DNA of 64,000 bases. Origin: Pseudomonas putida. GTDB taxonomy: Bacteria > Pseudomonadota > Gammaproteobacteria > Pseudomonadales > Pseudomonadaceae. Positions 25,068 through 33,584 of the stretch are shown in pieces. The notes under the pieces are model-generated. The model saw nothing but the letters and a program-made list of their open reading frames with translations, searched no databases and was not told the DNA's origin. The stretch lies in contig NZ_CP018846.1 of NCBI RefSeq assembly GCF_002025705.1, forward strand, positions 2,533,501-2,597,500. Reading direction: 5' to 3'. The stretch's first letter is position 1; each line of letters starts with the position of its first letter. A program made the position numbers and the translations under genes.

Positions 25068-25700
25068 TTACTTGTCGAACAAGCGTTCGTGCACCCAGCC
25101 ATTGTTGGTCAGCACCATTACCCGCTTTTCCCGGGCCGGTGTTTCAAGGGTCGCCACGGCATTGCCCAGGTCACGGATGTTGGCCCTGACTTCGTCATTG
25201 GCCGCCCAGTCCGGCAAGCCGGTGATCTTGTAGGCGTAGGTCACATCGGCAACGGTGTGGCCCATCATCTGCCCCGGTTCGCTGAACTGCTCGATCGCCG
25301 TCACCTCGGCCTTGCCGAAGCACAGCCCGCCGAGGGTCTTGCCGTTGAGCATCTTCTGGGCATTGGCCTTGTAGTACTTGCGACCCTCATCGGTAAGGTC
25401 GTAGGCATAGTAGATATCGGTGCGGGCCGGCTGCCACAGGCGTTCCGGCACTTCGACGCGGGAGATTTCCTGCTCGCTGACGATACCGACCCTGGCCAGG
25501 GCATGCAGCGCCTTGTTGGTGCCGGTGACGTCGAAGTCCTGGGTCTTGGTGGGGAAATCGGTGACCACGAAGCAGTGGGGGTATTGCGTGTCGAGGTAGG
25601 CCTGGGCCGCCTTGTGGAAGTTGGCCTCGCTGGCGTCCTTGGTGTCCGAGCAGCCGGCCAGGGTGGCCAGCAGCGCCAGCGGTACGATCTTCCTGTACAT
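25068..25700 (-). CDS. hypothetical lipoprotein
   Basis: A 210-aa protein starting MYRKIVPLALLATLAGC, a lipoprotein signal peptide with the acylated cysteine at residue 17 followed by Ser-Asp. The mature part has repeated aromatic and charged segments (TDIYYAYDLTDEGRKYY, ADVTYAYKITGLPDWA) and two further cysteines. The start at 25700 gives the proper signal. I do not recognise a named family; similar proteins occur widely in Pseudomonas as hypothetical lipoproteins. Confidence 0.85.
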   Translation of the reverse strand: MYRKIVPLALLATLAGCSDTKDASEANFHKAAQAYLDTQYPHCFVVTDFPTKTQDFDVTGTNKALHALARVGIVSEQEISRVEVPERLWQPARTDIYYAYDLTDEGRKYYKANAQKMLNGKTLGGLCFGKAEVTAIEQFSEPGQMMGHTVADVTYAYKITGLPDWAANDEVRANIRDLGNAVATLETPAREKRVMVLTNNGWVHERLFDK

Positions 25701-25824
25701 GTTCAAGCGTCCTTGGATGGCGAAGTTAAGCCGGGGTCGGGCATTAGAACCCACGGCCTAGAGCGGCGCAATCGTGGCAAGACGGCATCTCGAACGGGTT
25801 CACAGTTCAAACCCGTGTCGGCTT

Positions 25825-25887
25825 TTTCGCGGGCACGCCCGCCCCACAGGTACTGCTTTTCCTGTAGGGGCGGGCTGCCCGCGAAAG
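25825..25887. repeat. inverted repeat of a different REP family
   Basis: TTCGCGGGCACGCCCGCCCC and GGGGCGGGCTGCCCGCGAA face each other across about 24 bp, including a CAGG...CCTG continuation. The core differs from the GGAGCGG repeats elsewhere in the window. Confidence 0.85.
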
Positions 25888-25891
25888 GGCC

Positions 25892-27223
25892 TCAACGGTT
25901 CGGTACATCCCGTGTGCGCAGTTTCTCTGGCAGGGCGAACAGTACCAGCAGCGCCGTCACCACGCAGGCGCCGGCAATCAGGTACAGCGCCGGTGTGGTG
26001 GTGCCGGTCAGGTCACGGATGCGGCCCACCAGTACCGGGCTGACGATACCGCCCAGTTGGCCCAAGGTATTGATCAAGGCGATGCCCCCGGCTGCACCGG
26101 CGCCAGCCCCGGCCAGCAGTTTCGGTGGCAATGCCCAGAAGCTCGGGATCGATGCCACCACACCTGCGCCCAGCAGGCCGAGGGACACCAGCAGCAACGG
26201 CGTGTTGTCATCGAACAGCCCGGCGCAAAGGAAGCCCAGCGCGCCCAGCGAGATCAGCCCGGCGGTGAACCAGCGCCGTTCGCCCGTGGCATCCGACAGG
26301 CGCCCGCACACGACCATGGCAATGGCGCCGCAGATGTAGGGGATGGCCGTCAGCAGGCCGATCATCGACGGGTTCTCGGTACCAGCACTGCGGATCAGTT
26401 GCGGCGCCCAGAAGTTCAGGCCATAGGATGCAATCTGGATCAGGAAGTAGATCAGCCCCAGGGTCAGGAAACCCGGAATGCGGATGGCCTGCAGCAACGA
26501 TCCTTGGCCATGGGCGGCCTGCGACGGGTCGATGCGCGACAGCAGCAGCTGCTTTTCCGCCTGGTTCAGCCAGCCGGCGTCCTCGATGCGGTCTTTGAGC
26601 CGGGTCAGAACCAGCAGGCCAAGGGCCACGCAAGGCAGGCCGCCGAGCAGGAACAGCCAATGCCAGCCACGCAGTTGCAAGGCTCCGTCGAGGTGGCCGA
26701 GGATCAGGCCCGAGAACGGTGCACCGAACAGCCCGGCGAAGGCCGAGGCGAGGAACAGCAACGAGGTGATGCGGCCCCGGTAGTGGCTGGGGAACCACAG
26801 CGTCAGGTAGTACAGCACACCCGGGGCGAAGCCGGCCTCCATGGCGCCGATGATGAAGCGCAGCGCATAGAACTGCCACTCGTTGCTCACGAACACCATC
26901 GCGGCCGTGGCCAGCCCCCAGGAAATCATGATGCGGGCAATCCAGCGGCGTGCGCCGACCTTGTACAGCATCAGGTTGCTGGGCACCTCGAACAGCACAT
27001 AGCCGACCACGAACAGGCTGGCGCCAAGGCCATAGGCGGTGTCGCTGAAGCCCAGGTCGGTCTGCAGCTGGAACTTGGCGAAGCTGATGTTGATGCGGTC
27101 GAAGAAGGCGAACAGGTAGCAGACCATGATCAGCGGCATCAACCGCCAGGCGACCTTGCGTACCAGGGCTTTTTCGCTGTCGGCGGTGCCATCGGCAGCC
27201 GTGTGCAGGGCGGAAAGACTCAT
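25892..27223 (-). CDS. MFS transporter, anion:cation symporter type
   Basis: A 443-aa MFS permease with 12 predicted helices and the ACS-family start RLMPLIMVCYLFAFFDRINISFA, then SDTAYGLGASLFVVGYVLFEVPSNLML. Members such as phthalate, glucarate and tartrate permeases carry organic anions with protons. It follows HMG-CoA-lyase-like and CoA-transferase genes on the same strand (86-bp gap), so it probably imports the acid that those enzymes use. A short hydrophilic N-terminus precedes helix 1. Confidence 0.9.
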   Translation of the reverse strand: MSLSALHTAADGTADSEKALVRKVAWRLMPLIMVCYLFAFFDRINISFAKFQLQTDLGFSDTAYGLGASLFVVGYVLFEVPSNLMLYKVGARRWIARIMISWGLATAAMVFVSNEWQFYALRFIIGAMEAGFAPGVLYYLTLWFPSHYRGRITSLLFLASAFAGLFGAPFSGLILGHLDGALQLRGWHWLFLLGGLPCVALGLLVLTRLKDRIEDAGWLNQAEKQLLLSRIDPSQAAHGQGSLLQAIRIPGFLTLGLIYFLIQIASYGLNFWAPQLIRSAGTENPSMIGLLTAIPYICGAIAMVVCGRLSDATGERRWFTAGLISLGALGFLCAGLFDDNTPLLLVSLGLLGAGVVASIPSFWALPPKLLAGAGAGAAGGIALINTLGQLGGIVSPVLVGRIRDLTGTTTPALYLIAGACVVTALLVLFALPEKLRTRDVPNR

Positions 27224-27308
27224 TGTGTGTTCTCCAGTCGGGCCGCGACGTGGGCGGCCCTATTGTTCTTGTTGTCTGGTGGGGCGAACCCCGGGTTACC
27301 GCAGTGGA

Positions 27309-28247
27309 TCAGGCGGGCAGGCCGGCCGGCAGCGGGTGCAGGTCGCAGTTGCGGCCGGCCTTGGCCAACTGGCCGGGCACCTCATGGCCGAGCAGGGCAG
27401 GCAGGCCCCGCGCCAGGCGAATGAGGCCATCGAGGTCGATGCCGGTGGGGATGTCGGTTTCGGCACACAGGTTGGCCAGGTCCTCGGTGCAGATGTTGCC
27501 GGACGCACCCGGGGCGAACGGGCAGCCACCGAGCCCGCCGAGGGCGGCATCGAAGCGCCGCGCCCCGGCTTCATACGCGGCCAGCACGTTGCACAGGCCC
27601 AGGCCCCGGGTGTTGTGGAAATGCAGCGTGAGCATGCTTGCCGGCACCCGCTCCAGGCTGCGGCGCACCAGGCGTTCGACCTGGCGCGGGTTGGCCATGC
27701 CGGTGGTGTCGGCCAGGGTCACGCCGTGCACGCCCAGTTCCAGGTAGGCATCAAGCAGGCGCAGCACCAGGTCTTCATCGATACGCCCCTCGAACGGGCA
27801 GCCGAAGGCCGTCGCCACTGTGGCATTGAGGCTGACCGGCCGTCCCTGCACGGCCTGGACGATGTCACCGAAGCCCGCCAGCGATTGTTCGCGGCGCATG
27901 CGCATGTTGGCCAGATTGTGCGACTGGCTGGCCGACAGCACCAGGTTCAGCTCATCGGCGCCGGCCGCCAAGGCAAATTCGGCGCCCTTGAGGTTGGGGA
28001 TCAATGCCACATAGACCACCCCCGGCTGGCGCTGGATGCCGCGGAACACCGCGTCGCCGTCGCGCAGTGCCGGGATCGCCCTGGGCGAGACAAACGAGCC
28101 GGCCTCGATACGGCTGAAACCCAGGCGTGAAAGGCCGTCGACCAGGGCGATCTTGTCTGCGGTGGCGACCCAGGTCGGTTCGATCTGCAGGCCGTCGCGC
28201 GGGGCGACTTCCTGGATGATCAACTGCTCAGGGTTGGCTGGGATCAT
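27309..28247 (-). CDS. hydroxymethylglutaryl-CoA lyase family protein
   Basis: A 312-aa TIM-barrel aldolase-type lyase. It carries VAPRDGLQ with Asp18 and Arg17, the metal pair His209 and His211 in LHFHNTRG, and the loop GGLGGCPFAPGASGN with Cys242 matching the reactive Cys of HMG-CoA lyase. It would cleave a 3-hydroxy-3-methyl-dicarboxylyl-CoA to acetoacetate or a similar product plus acetyl-CoA. It overlaps the upstream CoA-transferase gene by 4 bp (ATGA), so the transferase probably makes its CoA ester. The exact substrate (HMG, citramalate-like or another) is not settled by the sequence. Confidence 0.9.
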   Translation of the reverse strand: MIPANPEQLIIQEVAPRDGLQIEPTWVATADKIALVDGLSRLGFSRIEAGSFVSPRAIPALRDGDAVFRGIQRQPGVVYVALIPNLKGAEFALAAGADELNLVLSASQSHNLANMRMRREQSLAGFGDIVQAVQGRPVSLNATVATAFGCPFEGRIDEDLVLRLLDAYLELGVHGVTLADTTGMANPRQVERLVRRSLERVPASMLTLHFHNTRGLGLCNVLAAYEAGARRFDAALGGLGGCPFAPGASGNICTEDLANLCAETDIPTGIDLDGLIRLARGLPALLGHEVPGQLAKAGRNCDLHPLPAGLPA

Positions 28248-29437
28248 TGCACCACCCCCTGGCTGCGCAGGCGGGCGATGTCGGCGGCGGCCATCCCCAG
28301 GCCGGCAAGCACGTCGTCGGTGTGTTCGCCCAGCGTGGGCCCTTGCCAGTCGACACGGCCTGGCGTGGCGGAGAGCTTGGGCACGATGCCCGGCATGCGC
28401 ACGGCGGTGCCATCGGGCAATTGGCTGTCGAGCAGCATGTCGCGTGCCTGGTAGTGCGGGTCGTTGACGATATCGTCAACCGAGTAGATGCGCCCGGCCG
28501 GGACTTCAGCCAGTTCCAGCGCGGCCAGCACCGCGTCGATCGAATGCTGGCGGGTCCACTGTTCGATGGCGTCGTCGAGCAGCGCGGCCTGGGCGGCGCG
28601 GCCGTCGTTGTGGGCGAACTCGCTGGCTGCACCCAGGTCGGACCGGCCGATGGCCTGCATCAGGCGGCGGAAGATCGGGTCGCTGTTGCCGGCGATCACC
28701 ACAAAGGCGCCATCGGCGGTGCGGTAAGTGTTCGACGGTGCGATGCCGGGCAACGCGCCGCCACTGCGCTCACGTACGTGGCCAAGCAGGTCGTATTCGG
28801 GGATCAGGCTTTCCATCAGGTTGAACACGCTTTCCACCAGCGACACATCGACCACCTGGCCGAGCCCACCGTTGGCGCGCACATTGAACAGCGACAGCAG
28901 GGCCCCCATGACCGCATGCAGCGAGGCCAGCGAGTCGCCCAGGCTGACCCCGGCACGGGCCGGTGCGGCACCAGGCTCGCCAGTGGTGTAGCGGATACCG
29001 CCCATGGCCTCGCCGATGGCGCCGAAGCCTGGGCGGTCACGGTATGGGCCACTCTGGCCATAGCCGGAGATGCGCACCAGGGTCAGGCGTGGGTTGAGCG
29101 CATGCAGCACGTCCCAGCCCAGGCCGAGTTTTTCCAGGGCACCGGGGCGCAGGTTTTCGATGAGGACGTCGGTTTCCTGCAATAGCTGCTTGACGATGGC
29201 CAGGCCTTCGGCGGCCTTTAGGTCCAGCGCCAGGGACTTCTTGTTGCGTGATTGCAGGTACCACCAGAGTGAAGTGCCGTCGTGCAGCTTTCGCCACTTG
29301 CGAAGGGGGTCGCCCTGGCCCAGGGCTTCGATCTTGATCACTTCGGCGCCGAATTCACCGAGCAGGCGGGCGGCAAAGGGCGCGGCGATCAGCGTGCCGA
29401 TTTCCAGCACCCGGATGCCTTCGAGGGGAGCGGGCAT
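28244..29437 (-). CDS. CaiB/BaiF family (type III) CoA-transferase
   Basis: A 397-aa formyl-CoA-transferase-like enzyme. It has the family start LEGIRVLEIGTLIAAPFAARLLGEFGAEVIKIE, SRNKKSLALDLK, ISGYGQSGPYRDRPGF and VSLGDSLAS, where Asp168 is the expected nucleophile. I took ATG 29437 (MPAPLEGIRVLE) because the family begins there. It would transfer CoA onto the acid that the overlapping HMG-CoA-lyase-like enzyme then cleaves. A LysR gene lies 135 bp upstream on the same strand. Confidence 0.92.
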   Translation of the reverse strand: MPAPLEGIRVLEIGTLIAAPFAARLLGEFGAEVIKIEALGQGDPLRKWRKLHDGTSLWWYLQSRNKKSLALDLKAAEGLAIVKQLLQETDVLIENLRPGALEKLGLGWDVLHALNPRLTLVRISGYGQSGPYRDRPGFGAIGEAMGGIRYTTGEPGAAPARAGVSLGDSLASLHAVMGALLSLFNVRANGGLGQVVDVSLVESVFNLMESLIPEYDLLGHVRERSGGALPGIAPSNTYRTADGAFVVIAGNSDPIFRRLMQAIGRSDLGAASEFAHNDGRAAQAALLDDAIEQWTRQHSIDAVLAALELAEVPAGRIYSVDDIVNDPHYQARDMLLDSQLPDGTAVRMPGIVPKLSATPGRVDWQGPTLGEHTDDVLAGLGMAAADIARLRSQGVVQ

Positions 29438-29572
29438 GTTGCGTACCTCATTGTTCTTGGACTTTGAGGTAGAGGGTAAGGCTGGCAGAAGCAGGGCACC
29501 AATCCTGTGTCGGCAACTACCGTTCGCGAAACGCGAAGGGTTGGTGTTGCTCATGTACCGACCTTTTGGCGG

Positions 29573-30484
29573 CTATTGCTCGACTCCCCGCAGTTGCTCG
29601 AACAACAACCGGCTTACCGGCGACAGCGCCTCCAGCTCGCGTGCCACCAGCAGCAACTCGCGCTCGGCCCAGTCGTCGCTCAGGGCCACGGCGCGCAAGC
29701 CGAGTGCGCCACCGAACAGTTCGAAGGCCTTGCGCGGCAGGATACCCACGCCCATGTCGGCCTGCACCATGCGGCACACCGCATCAAAGCTCGGCACATG
29801 AATGCGCAGGCGCAGGACCTTGCCGGCCCGGCGTGCGGCCTCGACTGTGCGCATGTTGATCGAACTGGCCGAGTGCAGGCCAACGAAGTCGTTGTCCAAG
29901 GTCTCGGCAAAGGCCACCCGCGGTAGCTCGGCCAGTGGATGCCCCTGGCGCACCACCAGCACCAGTTGGTCGCGCTTGTAGGGCACGGCATGCAGGTCGC
30001 GGGTATCACTGTCGCCAGAGCAGATGCCCAGGTCAGCGACACCGTCGAGCAGGCCTTGGACCACGCCACCGCTCGGGCGCTCCTCCAGGTCGACCTTGAT
30101 CTGCGCATGGTCGGCACTGAACGCGGCAAGGTCTTCGGGCAAGAACTGGATGATCGCCGACAGGTTGGCCAGCATCCGCACGTAACCGCGCACGCCTTGC
30201 AGGTGCTCGCCCAGCTCCAGGCCGATTTTCTCCAGGTTGAACAGCATGCGCCGGGCATGGTGCAGCAGGGTCTCGCCGGCCGGGGTGAGCTGCATGCCGC
30301 GGGCCTGGCGCAGGAACAGCGGCGAGCCGAGCGCGCCCTCCAGTTCATTCAGGCGCTTGCTGGCAGCAGACACCGCGATGGCCTCGCGCGCCGCAGCACG
30401 GGTCAGGCTGCCTTCTTCGTGGACGGCCACGAACAGCTGCAAGGTGACCAGGTCCAGGCGGCGAATCAGGTTGTTCAACTGCAT
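29573..30484 (-). CDS. LysR family regulator of the CoA-transferase/lyase module
   Basis: A 303-aa LysR protein with its DNA-binding domain at the N-terminus (LQLFVAVHEEGSLTRAAAREAIAVSAASKRLNELE) and a standard effector domain. It reads in the same direction as the CoA-transferase, lyase and MFS genes and lies just upstream of them, so it probably controls them; the inducer is unknown. Its start is 7 bases from the stop codon of the HlyD gene. Confidence 0.9.
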   Translation of the reverse strand: MQLNNLIRRLDLVTLQLFVAVHEEGSLTRAAAREAIAVSAASKRLNELEGALGSPLFLRQARGMQLTPAGETLLHHARRMLFNLEKIGLELGEHLQGVRGYVRMLANLSAIIQFLPEDLAAFSADHAQIKVDLEERPSGGVVQGLLDGVADLGICSGDSDTRDLHAVPYKRDQLVLVVRQGHPLAELPRVAFAETLDNDFVGLHSASSINMRTVEAARRAGKVLRLRIHVPSFDAVCRMVQADMGVGILPRKAFELFGGALGLRAVALSDDWAERELLLVARELEALSPVSRLLFEQLRGVEQ

Positions 30485-30491
30485 GCGGGCG

Positions 30492-31625
30492 TCATTCCTT
30501 GTTGCGCGTATCGATGCTCACCACCACCGACATGCCCGGGCGCAGGCGCGCGGCGTCTGGCTGGCCGGGGTCGACGGTGATGCGCACCGGGATGCGCTGG
30601 GCGATCTTCACGAAGTTGCCGGTGGCGTTGTCGGCCTGCAGCAGCGCGAACTCAGAGCCGGTGGCCGGCGAAATCTGTTGTACGTGGCCATACAGCTTCA
30701 AGTGGTTCAAGGCATCGACGGTAAAGGTAACCGGCTGGCCAATGCGCACGTCGGCCATCTGGGTTTCCTTCATGTTGGCGATCACCCACAGGGTATCGGG
30801 CACCAGTGGCATCAGCTGCGCACCGGAATTGACGTAGGCGCCCAGGCGCGTGCCGATCTGCCCCAGCTGGCCGTCACGCGGGGCGGTGACGCGGGTGTTG
30901 TCCAGATCGATGCGGGCCAGCTCGACGGCGGCCTTGGCGTTTTCCACCGAGGCCTCCAGCGAAGCGCGGTTGACCACCACCGTTTCGCGGTCCTGGCGGG
31001 CGATTTCCAGCGCGGCCTTGGCCTGGGCTAGGCTGGCGACGGCAGCAGCCTCGCTGGCGCGGGCCAGGTCCAGCGAGCTGCGCGATACCGAGCCATCACT
31101 GACCAGCGCCTGGTTGCGGCCGAGGTCGGCCTTGGCCTTGGTCGCCTGGGCCGAGGCGTCGCCAATCGCCGCCTGGCGTTGGGCGATGGTGGCGTCGGCG
31201 CTGTTGCGCTGCTGCAGGTTGTTGGCCAGCGCCGCCTGCTGCTGCTGTAGCTGGGCGATGGCCTGGGCCAGGCGCTGCTTGTAGATGCGGTCGTCCAGCT
31301 GCACCAGCAGGTCGCCGGCCTTGACGAACTGGAAGTCATGCACCGGCACGTCGACGACATAGCCGCTCAGTTGCGGCCCGATGATCGTCACCTGGCCGCG
31401 CACCAGGGCATTTTCGGTGCTTTCGATGGCGCTGCTGAACGGCGGCAGGTTCCAGGCGTAGAGCACCAGCAGAATGCCGGCCAGTGCCACGCAGGCGAAG
31501 CTGATCGAGGACAGCATGCGCACCCGCCGCGTGCGCACCGGGCTGGTCGGTTCGCTGGGTGGGGTGCTGCCTTCCGGGGTTTCGGCAATGGCGGTGGTGG
31601 TCGTGGTGCGGGTTTCTTCGGTCAT
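30492..31625 (-). CDS. HlyD/EmrA family membrane-fusion protein
   Basis: A 377-aa periplasmic adaptor. A Thr/Pro-rich cytoplasmic N-terminus of about 35 residues is followed by one transmembrane helix (SISFACVALAGILLVLYAW), then the lipoyl-like halves (GQVTIIGPQLSGYVVDVPV; DNTRVTAPRDGQLGQ) flanking a long Ala/Gln-rich coiled coil. It works with the DHA2 transporter upstream, whose stop it overlaps (ATGA). No outer-membrane factor gene is nearby, so it would use a TolC-like channel elsewhere. The longer upstream frame overlaps the transporter and is not used. Confidence 0.93.
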   Translation of the reverse strand: MTEETRTTTTTAIAETPEGSTPPSEPTSPVRTRRVRMLSSISFACVALAGILLVLYAWNLPPFSSAIESTENALVRGQVTIIGPQLSGYVVDVPVHDFQFVKAGDLLVQLDDRIYKQRLAQAIAQLQQQQAALANNLQQRNSADATIAQRQAAIGDASAQATKAKADLGRNQALVSDGSVSRSSLDLARASEAAAVASLAQAKAALEIARQDRETVVVNRASLEASVENAKAAVELARIDLDNTRVTAPRDGQLGQIGTRLGAYVNSGAQLMPLVPDTLWVIANMKETQMADVRIGQPVTFTVDALNHLKLYGHVQQISPATGSEFALLQADNATGNFVKIAQRIPVRITVDPGQPDAARLRPGMSVVVSIDTRNKE

Positions 31626-33271
31626 CGGCTGGCAGTACCGCTGGTGGAGTCGGATGAAGCAGCCTGGCGGGCGACGTACCACAGCCAGGAGCCGCGAATG
31701 GTAATCCAGATCATGGTCAGCACGGCGATGCTGCCGATCAGCACGAACACGTCGTTGTAGGCCATCACGTTGGCCTCGCGGGTGGCGGCGCCGGCCAGCA
31801 CGCGCAGGCCGGCTTCGCTGCGCAGTGCCGGGTCGGCGAGGATCCCGGCATAACCGGCGCCGCCGCTTTGCACGCGGGCGTTGACCAGTGGTTCGAGGTA
31901 GCTGAGGCGGTCCATCAGGTGGCTGGAATGGAATTTCTCGCGCCAGGTCTGGAAGGTGCCCAGCAGCGCCGCGCCGATCAGGCCACCGAGGTTGTTGCAG
32001 ATGCCGAACAGCACCGAAAAGCTCACCAGATTGCGCGGGTTGGCCCGCACATGGCTGATGCCCAGGGCCATCGACGGGCCGAGGAAGAACGTGCTGCCAA
32101 AGGCCAGCAGGAACTGGCTGAAGTACATCTGCGCCGGGCGCGTGAGGTTGCTCGAACTGCTATCCATGAACGCCCCGGCGGCCATCGCCATCAGCGAAAC
32201 GAACAGCGGGATGATCAGGTGCTTGGGGTCGATGGTCAGCGCACTGCTGGCCAGGCCCGCCACGGCGCCGAGCAGCATGATCCAGTACAGCGAGCGCATC
32301 TGCTCGCTACCCATGTTCAACACCTGCAAAAAGCCCACGGCGCCGGTGGACTGCTCTGAAGTGACCATGCGGATCAGTATCACGCACAGGCCCAGGCGGA
32401 TGATCGCGCCACTGCCCAGCCAGCGTGTCATCAGCAGCGGGTTCTGGCGGTTGTGCTCGATGGCAAGGCCGGTGAATATCAAGGCAATGGAGCAGGCCAG
32501 GGCGACGCCGATCCACGGCGCCTCCAGCCACCAGTCGATGCGCCCCAGCGACAGTGCGGCGCACAGCAGGGCGACGCCGCTGGCCATCAGGGTGAAGGTG
32601 AGGAAGTCCAGCGGCTCGAAGGTCTTGAAGCGGTCGCCGGGGGGTAGCTTGAGCAGCAGCACGCAGCCCAGGGCGGCCAGTGCCAGGCCCAGTTCGAACA
32701 GGTACAGACCTCGCCATTCGGCGATCTGCAGCAGGTCTTCGGAGAAGATCCGCGCCAGCGGCAGGGCCAGCTGCGAGGCGCCCAGGCCCAGCACCATGGC
32801 CTTGAGCCGCCAACGTTCAGGGAACGCCTGGATCATGTAGTACAGCCCCAGCGAGCTGAGTGCCGCGCCAACCATGCCGTGGGCGGCACGCACCGCGATG
32901 GCCGAGTTGAGGTCGTTGACCAGCAGGTGGGCGAAGGTGACCAGGGCATACAGCACCAGGAACACCTCGGTGAAGGCGCGCAGACCAAACTGCTGGCGGA
33001 ACTTGACCAGTAGCAGGTTGATCGACACGTTGGTCATCACATAGGCCGCCGGCAGCCAGGCCATCTCGGCGCTGGTCGCGCCCAGCGCGCCCTGCAGGAA
33101 CACCAGGTTGGCAGTGACCAGTGCGTTACCCAGGCCACCGGTAATTGCCACCAGCAGCCCGACCACCCCGTACGCCAGGCGCTTGGCCGGCGTGTGCAGG
33201 GGCGTGGAAGGGGAGCCGGGGAGGCTGGGCTTCTCGTGCGGGAGCCACTGGCGCGGGGTGTATTTGTCCAT
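31622..33271 (-). CDS. DHA2 family MFS efflux transporter (EmrB-like)
   Basis: A 549-aa transporter with about 14 hydrophobic helices, typical for the DHA2 drug/proton antiporters that pair with EmrA-like adaptors. Sequence marks are GATSAEMAWLPAAYVM in helix 2 and FRQQFGLRAFTEVFLVLYALVTF. The long C-terminal loop (HSSHLMDRLSYLEPLVNARVQSGG) is common in this class. It forms a two-gene efflux unit with the HlyD gene. The substrate is unknown. Confidence 0.9.
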   Translation of the reverse strand: MDKYTPRQWLPHEKPSLPGSPSTPLHTPAKRLAYGVVGLLVAITGGLGNALVTANLVFLQGALGATSAEMAWLPAAYVMTNVSINLLLVKFRQQFGLRAFTEVFLVLYALVTFAHLLVNDLNSAIAVRAAHGMVGAALSSLGLYYMIQAFPERWRLKAMVLGLGASQLALPLARIFSEDLLQIAEWRGLYLFELGLALAALGCVLLLKLPPGDRFKTFEPLDFLTFTLMASGVALLCAALSLGRIDWWLEAPWIGVALACSIALIFTGLAIEHNRQNPLLMTRWLGSGAIIRLGLCVILIRMVTSEQSTGAVGFLQVLNMGSEQMRSLYWIMLLGAVAGLASSALTIDPKHLIIPLFVSLMAMAAGAFMDSSSSNLTRPAQMYFSQFLLAFGSTFFLGPSMALGISHVRANPRNLVSFSVLFGICNNLGGLIGAALLGTFQTWREKFHSSHLMDRLSYLEPLVNARVQSGGAGYAGILADPALRSEAGLRVLAGAATREANVMAYNDVFVLIGSIAVLTMIWITIRGSWLWYVARQAASSDSTSGTASR

Positions 33272-33327
33272 GGGGCTGACTGTACTTCAGGGGTTATGGG
33301 TGTGGGAACAGGTGGTTGGCTCAAGGT

Positions 33328-33568
33328 CTTCAGCGCCTGGGCGATCGAGCGCCGCCCGCGCGGCGCATCGCGGATAAATCCGCTCCTACATTTGCCGCAA
33401 CGTGCCGAACCTGTCAGGCCATGGTCGCCTGCCTCGCGCACGACTTGAGCCTTGCAAACAAAGCTGACAACCATGGCCTCACAGGCATGGCCACGTTGCA
33501 ACAAATGTAGGAGCGGATTCATCCGCGATGCGCCGCGCGGGCGGCGCTCGATCGCCCAGGCGCTGAAG
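33328..33568. repeat. REPIN-like composite palindrome, copy B
   Basis: This second copy of the 1917-2124 element has longer arms of about 66 bp (outer ends CTTCAGCGCCTGGGCGATCG and its complement). The core 33344-33552 is 209 bp against 208 bp in copy A, and the spacers share GCCATGGTCGCC, CTGACAACCATGG and CAGGCATGGCCACGTTGCAA. It fills most of the 313-bp gap between the efflux and lactate-permease genes; I see no gene there. Confidence 0.9.
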
Positions 33569-33584
33569 AGCCCATGACCTACCG

